Part shown: one piece after another, positions 63,043 through 63,614 of the stretch
Position numbering within the stretch: the first letter of the stretch is position 1
How the letters are laid out: each line of letters begins with the position of its first letter
Assembly: GCA_019155205.2 (NCBI GenBank)
Contig: JAHNZQ020003150.1
Span: forward strand, 3,121,791 to 3,185,404
Length of the DNA stretch: 63,614 bases
Direction of reading: 5' to 3'
From: Gracilaria vermiculophylla
Taxonomy: Eukaryota; Rhodophyta; Florideophyceae; Gracilariales; Gracilariaceae
Program-made: the position numbers and the translations under genes
Notes under the pieces: generated by a model
What the model saw: the letters and a program-made list of their open reading frames with translations, nothing else
The model's database searches: none
Told to the model about the DNA's origin: nothing

Positions 63043-63488
63043 AAAAGACGACAAAGAAGGTCGTTTTTTTCTTGGAATAAGGAGGCTCGAAAATAATGCT
63101 CCCTGAGGCGAAGCAGAAGAGCCAGGAAATACTTCGTGACAGATTCGTCGCACCGGGTGGAGAGATATGAAAGAAAAAAACTAAGGTTTAGCAATATCCT
63201 GTGATGATGGCAACAATGCATGAAACGCAGATGTACATCTCTGTGTGATCTTCGGCGACACAGACACGGTCTGATAAGACGTTGGATCCCGCAAACGTAA
63301 AAAAACAATGATATGGAAGCAGGGCGGACGGATTTTTGGAAACTTAAAGTAGGCGTGCAGTGGGGTAAACATCTACTTAGGGCACACACGGCAATGTAGG
63401 AATTCTTGCCACTCAGATTCTGAGCTGCACCCGTGCCTGGGTTCTGAGATCTAGGGACTCTCTATCCTTGGCAATAATTGGAACTCTG
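63043..63488. other. Spacer, nothing recognised
   Basis: It starts with a small hairpin, ACGAC-AAAGAAG-GTCGT followed by a T-run (63047-63070), of unknown meaning. The minus-strand frame 62967-63389 overlaps the Gy-c LTR and is probably not a gene. Confidence 0.4.
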
Positions 63489-63614
63489 TGTGGTACTGTC
63501 AGCCCTCCTGTCGAGGTAGTAGAGCACAACGTCCGTTAGGAGTTTTTAGTGACTCCAAAGGCGCGTATTCCTAAAGGTGGTCTCCGGTATCCGCTGTCGC
63601 GAGCCGGGGGAATT
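63489..63614 (-). repeat. Partial Gy-b-type LTR at window end
   Basis: TGTGGTACTGTCAGCCCTCC through GTCGCGAGCCGGGGGAATT matches the first 126 bp of the LTR at 20850, more closely than 29684 does. The rest, and any element to its right, lies outside the window. Confidence 0.8.

Noticed and set aside
62967..63389. 140-codon minus-strand frame
   Set aside because: It overlaps the Gy-c 3' LTR and has no recognisable domain or start context.
1..63614. CRISPR arrays, operons or bacterial-type genes
   Set aside because: No regular spacer arrays, no Shine-Dalgarno-linked gene runs; the TATA promoters, chromoviruses, copia and Harbinger sequences are eukaryotic.

Overview
The window is eukaryotic nuclear DNA. 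It carries TATA-box promoters at fixed distances from ATG codons, intronless ORFs for secreted and membrane proteins, two Ty1/copia remnants, three Ty3/gypsy chromovirus bodies plus extra LTR copies, a PIF/Harbinger DNA transposon, a tRNA-derived SINE-like sequence and telomere-like repeats. Intron-poor genes in a retrotransposon-rich scaffold would fit a red alga, but no marker gene proves this. Three runs of exactly 100 N (11360-11459, 38272-38371, 49620-49719) are scaffold gaps of unknown real size.

Region 1 (1-18060 and 31640-45490) is a tandemly amplified gene cluster. The repeating core is a head-to-head pair of small secreted cysteine-containing proteins. Family A is on the minus strand (about 190 aa) and family B on the plus strand (184-205 aa), with 0.6-1.05 kb of shared promoter between them. 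Five pairs are present: A1/B1 (A1 cut by the window edge), A2/B2, A3/B3, A4/B4 and A5/B5. A sixth B promoter drives only a truncated gene at 37497. A and B resemble each other in their cysteine spacing and in two motifs, so the pair probably arose by an inverted duplication and was then copied as a unit. A third family, C (two copies at 4361 and 40213, minus strand), encodes a three-pass membrane protein with a glycosylatable, cysteine-containing outer domain. I recognise none of the three families. The spacers are mosaics of repeats shared between units.

Region 2 (18061-30236) is a block of Ty3/gypsy chromovirus sequence on the minus strand. It holds a truncated copy (Gy-a) followed by a full-length copy (Gy-b) with 551/553-bp LTRs, a polypurine tract, broken gag, protease, RT/RNase H, integrase and chromodomain, and an additional broken ORF on the opposite strand between pol and the 3' LTR. 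Both copies have lost catalytic residues. The block sits where a third C gene would be expected.

Region 3 (45490-63614) is mostly mobile DNA. It holds a degenerate copy of a 1.3-kb dispersed repeat, a hairpin plus G-quadruplex motif, a tRNA-like repeat, a copia element whose LTRs carry two perfect hairpins and whose primer site matches the inside of initiator tRNA-Met, a C2H2 zinc-finger gene, a Harbinger transposase pseudogene, a solo Gy-b-type LTR, a third chromovirus (Gy-c) with its protease-RT part missing and a telomere-like tract in its pol, and a partial LTR at the window end.

The ten A and B reading frames stay open while nearly every transposon ORF is broken. This points to selection on the A/B proteins, perhaps as a diversifying recognition or defence-type secretome with C as a surface partner. 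That role is inference.
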